DNA of 9,120 nt from DATKEH01 sp035546355. GTDB lineage: Bacteria; Acidobacteriota; Thermoanaerobaculia; Multivoradales; JAIOJS01. Made by a program: the position numbers and the translations under genes. Under the pieces are notes generated by a model that did not search any database, had not been told where the DNA came from, and was given only the letters and a program-made list of their open reading frames with translations. This document shows, piece by piece, positions 5,716 through 9,120 of the stretch. Location of the stretch: contig DATKEH010000405.1 of assembly GCA_035546355.1 (NCBI GenBank), positions 1-9,120 of the forward strand. Direction: 5' to 3'. The first letter of the stretch is position 1. Each line of letters opens with the position of its first letter.

Positions 5716-8700
5716 TCACCCCCCCGTGCGCAGACAGCCCCAGGCGCCCGGCCCCAGCGCGGCCGGGCGCTCCGCGGCCTGCGCCGGAGTGCCGGGCTCG
5801 CAGTCCAGCCGCATCACGTCCTCCCCCCCGATCTCGGCGCGACAGTAGAGCGCCAGCCCCTGCAGCGGTCCGCGGTCGAAACCGGTGAGGTCGAGGGCGA
5901 GAGCCCCGGCCTCCGCCTCGGCCTGCCAACGCAAGGCGAAGCGCTCCTCGCCGACGTTCCACTCCAACGCCCCGTCGCCCGAGAAGACGAAGCTGGTCTC
6001 CGGGGCCGCCCCCGGTTGCTGGCACATCCAGCGGCCGACGAGGGCGCCGGCGTCTGCCGAGGGCGACGCCAGCTGCGGCGCGTCGACGACGGGGGCAGCG
6101 CCGGCTTCCCCGGGCGGCCTCTCGGCTCCCGCGCCGGCGTCGGGCTCGCCGGCGGCCTCCCCTGCCTGCGGTCCCCCGGCCGCCGCGCCGGCGGCGAAGT
6201 CGCCGGCCTTGATGACGCTGAGCCTCTCCAGGTCGAGGTGCCGGCGAACGGCGGCGTGGACCTCCTGCGGCGTCAGGGCCGCCACGCGGGCGTCGATCTC
6301 GGCGTCTCGCTGCAGGGTGCGGCCCCGGTGCAACTGCGCCTGCAGCAGCGCCGCCAGCTCGTCCTCCTGCGAGCGCGAGACCTGCCGCCGCTGCAGCCAG
6401 CCCTTCTTGGCCGCCTCCACCTCCTCGGCGGTGAAGCCTCCCTCCACGATGCGCTGCATCTCCTCGCTGAACGCCGCCTCCAGCCTGGCCGCGTTCTGCG
6501 GCGCGTAGATGGCGTAGCTCATGAAGGTGGCATCCTTCTCCCAGGGGCTGGCGGAGAAGCTGGAGGCGGCGGTGTAGGAGAGGCCCTCCTGCTGGCGCAG
6601 CCGGGTGGCCAGCCGCGAGTTGAGGAACCCCCCACCGGTCATGTAGTTGGCCAGCACCAGGGCCAAATAGTCGGGATCGGTGTCCTGCAGCTCGAGGGGC
6701 ATGCCGGCGACGAACACCGCGCTCTCCTTGTCGGGCGTCTCGAAGGCCTGGACGATGGGGGCCACCTGGGTGTAGGGATCGGGGATCCGCTGATAGGGGG
6801 TAGCGCCCTCCCAGCCGTCGAACAGCTCGCGCAGCAGAGCCTCGACCTCGGCGGCGTCGAAATCGCCCACCACCGCCACCTCGCTGGCCGAGGCGCCGTA
6901 GAAGTCGCGGTGGAACTGGCGGATCTGGTCGCCCGTCACCGCCTCGGTGGCGGCGATCGCCTCCTCCGGCGTCGGCACGTGGCGCGGGTCCCCCTCGGGC
7001 CACTGCTCGAGGTGGCGCCGGAAGGCGGTGAAGGCGATGCGGAAGGGGTCGGTCTTGCCCTCCTCGAGCTGGGCCAGCGCGGCCTCCCTGAGCTGCTCGA
7101 GCTCGCTTTCGGGGAAGGCGGGGCGTCGCAGCACGTCGGCCAGCAGCCGCAGGGCCGCTTCGAGGTTCGGCCGCGGCACCTCCAGCCTGGCCTGGGCGCC
7201 GCTGGCGCCGCCGAACACCGCCAGCTGGGCTCCCAGCCGGTCGAGCTCGTCCTGGATCTGCTGCCGGCTGCGGCTCTCGGTGCCGCGCATCAGCATGCCG
7301 CCGGTGAGCTCGCCGATGCGGCTCTTGCCCCACAGGCTCTCGAGGTCGCCGAAGTGCAGGGCGAGCACCAGCTGCACGACGTCGCCGCGGCTCTCCCTGG
7401 GCACCAGCGCCACCTTGATCCCCCCGGGCAGCTGGAGGCGCCGAGTACGGGCTTCGATCGCCTCCGGCGAAGGGTCGAAGGCCTCGCCCTCGGCCAGCAC
7501 CTCCCGCCCCTCGTAACCCTCCACCAGGGCGGCGACGTCGGGCGTCTCGGGGATCGCCACCCGCTGCGCCGCTTCGGTGGGCAGGAAGCGTCCCAGAGTG
7601 CGATTGTTCGGCCGCAGGTAGGCCTGGGCCACCCGCAGCACGTCCTCGGTCGTCACCTGCTCGACGCGGTCGCGGTGCAGGAACATCAGCCGCCAGTCGC
7701 CCATCGAGGCCCACTCGGAGAGCTCGATGGCGGCGCGCTCGCTGTCGCGCAGGGTCGTCTGCCAGGAGGTCAGGCGGCTGGCCCGCGCCCGGTCGACCTC
7801 CTCGGCGGTGGGGGGCTCGGCGAGGATCCGCTGCTCGACCTCGGCCAGCAGGGTCTCCTCGATCTCGGCGAGCGGCCTGTCCTTGCGCGCCTCGGCGAAC
7901 AGCAGCAGCACCCCGGGGTCGGCCAGCTGAAAGGCGAAGCCGCCGACTCCGGCGGCCTTGCCGGTCTCGACCAGGGCCTTGTGCAGCCGCCCCGCCGGGG
8001 TGTCGGCGAGCACGAAGGCGAGCAGGTCGAGGGGGGCGAAATCGGGATGGGAGCCGGCGGGGATGTGGTAGGCGGCTCCCAGCAGCTGCACCTCGCCGAC
8101 CCGCCGCAGCGTGACGGTGCGCTCGCCGTCCTGGGCCGGCTCCTGGGTGTAGAGCCGGGGCAGCTGCCGCTCCGGCCTGGGGATGGCGCCGAGCTCCCGC
8201 TGGATCAGCTCCAGGGACCTCGCCCGGTCGAAGTTTCCCGCCACCACCAGGATGGCGTTGTCGGGCTGGTACCACCGCCGGTAGAAGGCCTGCAGCCGCT
8301 CGATGGGCACGTTCTCGATGTCCGAGCGGGCGCCGATGGTGGTGTTGCCGTAGTTGTGCCACAGGTAGGCCGCCGACAGCATCCGCTCCATGAGCACGAA
8401 CTGGGGCGAGTTCTCCCCCATCTCGAACTCGTTGCGCACCACCGTCATCTCCGAGTCGAGGTCCTGCTGGGCGATGAAGCTGTTGACCATGCGGTCGGCC
8501 TCGAGATCCAGGGCCCACTCCAGGTTGTCGTCGCTGGCGGCGAAGGTCTCGAAGTAGTTGGTGCGGTCGTACCAGGTCGAGCCGTTGGGGCGGGCGCCGC
8601 GCTCGGTCAGCTCCTGGGGGATGTTCGGGTGGTCCGGCGTGCCCTTGAACAGCAGGTGCTCGAGCAGGTGCGCCATGCCGGTCTCGCCGTACCCCTCGTG

Positions 8701-8946
8701 GCGCGAGCCGACGAGGTAGGTGACGTTGACGGTGATGGTCTGCTTGGAGCGATCGGGGAAGAGCAGCACCTTCAGGCCGTTGGCCAGGCGATACTCGGAG
8801 ATCCCCTCCACCGACGGCCCGGCGGTGACGCCTTCGGGGAACGCCATGGTCTCGGCCGGCGGCGCGGCGGCCGGGGCCTGCGCCACGGCGAGGGTCGGGC
8901 AGAGCATGATCAGGGTCGCGAGAACGCGTAGGGGCTGCGAGCGCAT
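5716..8946 (-). CDS. Secreted M16-family (pitrilysin/insulinase-like) zinc peptidase, two modules plus C-terminal extra domain
   Basis: A 1076-residue periplasmic or outer-envelope metallopeptidase. Residues 1-24 are a signal peptide (MRSQPLRV...AVAQA). The first M16 module (about 45-480) has the inverted zinc motif HLLEH (93-97) in GMAHLLEHLLFKGT. The third ligand, Glu173, is in RNEFEMGEN, at the expected spacing. The second module (about 495-915) is catalytically dead: the matching position reads ELTGG (546-550). It keeps the GGGFLNSRL...GLSY element (771-791) that helps bind substrate in the other half of the clamshell. This active-plus-inactive fusion is the usual plan for one-chain bacterial M16 enzymes. 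An Ala/Gly/Pro/Glu-rich linker (about 917-965) then leads to a domain of about 110 residues with Cys975, Cys1035, Cys1049 and Cys1071, which I do not recognise. The ATG at 8946 is chosen because GGAGGT lies five bases before it and the signal peptide follows. The gene converges on the FmdB-type gene. Confidence 0.94.
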   Translation of the reverse strand: MRSQPLRVLATLIMLCPTLAVAQAPAAAPPAETMAFPEGVTAGPSVEGISEYRLANGLKVLLFPDRSKQTITVNVTYLVGSRHEGYGETGMAHLLEHLLFKGTPDHPNIPQELTERGARPNGSTWYDRTNYFETFAASDDNLEWALDLEADRMVNSFIAQQDLDSEMTVVRNEFEMGENSPQFVLMERMLSAAYLWHNYGNTTIGARSDIENVPIERLQAFYRRWYQPDNAILVVAGNFDRARSLELIQRELGAIPRPERQLPRLYTQEPAQDGERTVTLRRVGEVQLLGAAYHIPAGSHPDFAPLDLLAFVLADTPAGRLHKALVETGKAAGVGGFAFQLADPGVLLLFAEARKDRPLAEIEETLLAEVEQRILAEPPTAEEVDRARASRLTSWQTTLRDSERAAIELSEWASMGDWRLMFLHRDRVEQVTTEDVLRVAQAYLRPNNRTLGRFLPTEAAQRVAIPETPDVAALVEGYEGREVLAEGEAFDPSPEAIEARTRRLQLPGGIKVALVPRESRGDVVQLVLALHFGDLESLWGKSRIGELTGGMLMRGTESRSRQQIQDELDRLGAQLAVFGGASGAQARLEVPRPNLEAALRLLADVLRRPAFPESELEQLREAALAQLEEGKTDPFRIAFTAFRRHLEQWPEGDPRHVPTPEEAIAATEAVTGDQIRQFHRDFYGASASEVAVVGDFDAAEVEALLRELFDGWEGATPYQRIPDPYTQVAPIVQAFETPDKESAVFVAGMPLELQDTDPDYLALVLANYMTGGGFLNSRLATRLRQQEGLSYTAASSFSASPWEKDATFMSYAIYAPQNAARLEAAFSEEMQRIVEGGFTAEEVEAAKKGWLQRRQVSRSQEDELAALLQAQLHRGRTLQRDAEIDARVAALTPQEVHAAVRRHLDLERLSVIKAGDFAAGAAAGGPQAGEAAGEPDAGAGAERPPGEAGAAPVVDAPQLASPSADAGALVGRWMCQQPGAAPETSFVFSGDGALEWNVGEERFALRWQAEAEAGALALDLTGFDRGPLQGLALYCRAEIGGEDVMRLDCEPGTPAQAAERPAALGPGAWGCLRTGG

Positions 8947-8951
8947 GTCGA

Positions 8952-8957
8952 ACCTCC
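8952..8957 (-). promoter_or_regulatory. Ribosome binding site of the M16 peptidase gene
   Basis: Read on the - strand this is GGAGGT, five bases before the ATG at 8946. It is a near-perfect Shine-Dalgarno sequence and rules against the 55-residue in-frame upstream extension, which would be translated from the GC-rich tandem repeat. Confidence 0.85.
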
Positions 8958-9033
8958 AGGGGTGTCGTTGGATCGGGCGCGGCGGTCGACCGGTCGCACC
9001 CGCACCCATGCTACCCCGCGTACTCGGCCAGGC

Positions 9034-9111
9034 GCTCCCCGGGCCGCGATGCTCCCGGGCCGCACGCTCCCGGGCCGGGCGCTCCCGGGCCGGGCGCTCG
9101 CCGGGCCGCAC
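9034..9111. repeat. Degenerate GC-rich tandem repeat, 15-17 base units, about five copies
   Basis: Units begin at 9034, 9051, 9066, 9081 and 9096. The three middle ones are 15 bases of the form GCTCCCGGGCCGSRC, and two of those (9066-9080 and 9081-9095) are identical. The first unit is 17 bases and the last 16. Most contain the palindrome CCCGGG. The array lies about 90 bases upstream of the M16 start. It ends a few bases short of the window edge in degenerate sequence, so its full length is uncertain. Confidence 0.75.
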
Positions 9112-9120
9112 GTCTCGGCC

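Noticed and set aside
5669..8518. A 949-residue open frame on the - strand in another frame of the M16 gene
   Set aside because: The product is Arg/Ala/Gly/Pro-rich noise. The overlapping M16 frame has clear family motifs throughout.
6016..8931. A 971-residue open frame on the + strand opposite the M16 gene
   Set aside because: It is antisense to a gene with intact HLLEH catalytic motif, signal peptide and ribosome site. Its product is low-complexity Gly/Leu/Val/His-rich sequence with no recognisable domain, as expected for an antisense frame in very GC-rich coding DNA.
8947..9111. 55-residue N-terminal extension of the M16 protein
   Set aside because: It is Arg/Pro/Ala/Glu repeats read from the tandem array and would place the signal peptide internally. 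GGAGGT before 8946 fixes the start.
9034..9111. CRISPR-like array
   Set aside because: The 15-17 base units abut each other with no unique spacers, and no cas genes are present.

Overview
The window is a 9.1 kb piece of very GC-rich DNA from a Gram-negative bacterium. It carries an OmpA-type peptidoglycan-binding domain, a periplasmic PAP2 phosphatase and a secreted M16 peptidase. The phylum cannot be fixed from sequence alone. A bacterial Cdc48-type ATPase and the overall style would fit groups such as Gemmatimonadota or Acidobacteriota, but this is only an impression.

Left block (1 to about 2430, + strand): the 3' end of an OmpA-family gene, a strong hairpin terminator, a PAP2 phosphatase with a signal peptide, and the first 40% of a double-AAA Cdc48/p97-like ATPase. 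The PAP2 and ATPase genes share an identical 13-base Shine-Dalgarno leader. Right block (about 2470 to 9120): the rest of the ATPase gene, a rhomboid intramembrane protease 38 bases downstream, an ArsR-family regulator with an AT-rich dyad operator/promoter, thioredoxin, an FmdB-type zinc-ribbon protein overlapping thioredoxin by one base, and, convergently on the - strand, a large two-module M16 metallopeptidase with an unrecognised C-terminal domain. A GC-rich tandem repeat lies at the right edge.

Most striking is an abrupt change of codon usage inside the ATPase gene. Thr ACG:ACC goes from 10:3 to 2:15 and Ala GCG:GCC from 23:3 to 12 GCC:7 GCG, within about 40 bases at the conserved D1 Walker B segment. 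The reading frame is intact, so this is either a homologous recombination joint between two lineages or an assembly chimera at a conserved segment. Gene linkage across about 2430-2470 should not be trusted until it is checked.

Functionally, the right block has a protein quality-control and redox flavour: unfoldase, rhomboid protease, thioredoxin and periplasmic peptidase. The Cdc48-rhomboid pair recalls the eukaryotic p97-Derlin/RHBDL4 partnership and is the best candidate here for an undescribed functional pairing. That link is inference from adjacency and a basic rhomboid tail. No RNA gene, CRISPR array, insertion sequence or phage gene was seen, and no gene-free stretch exceeds 300 bases.
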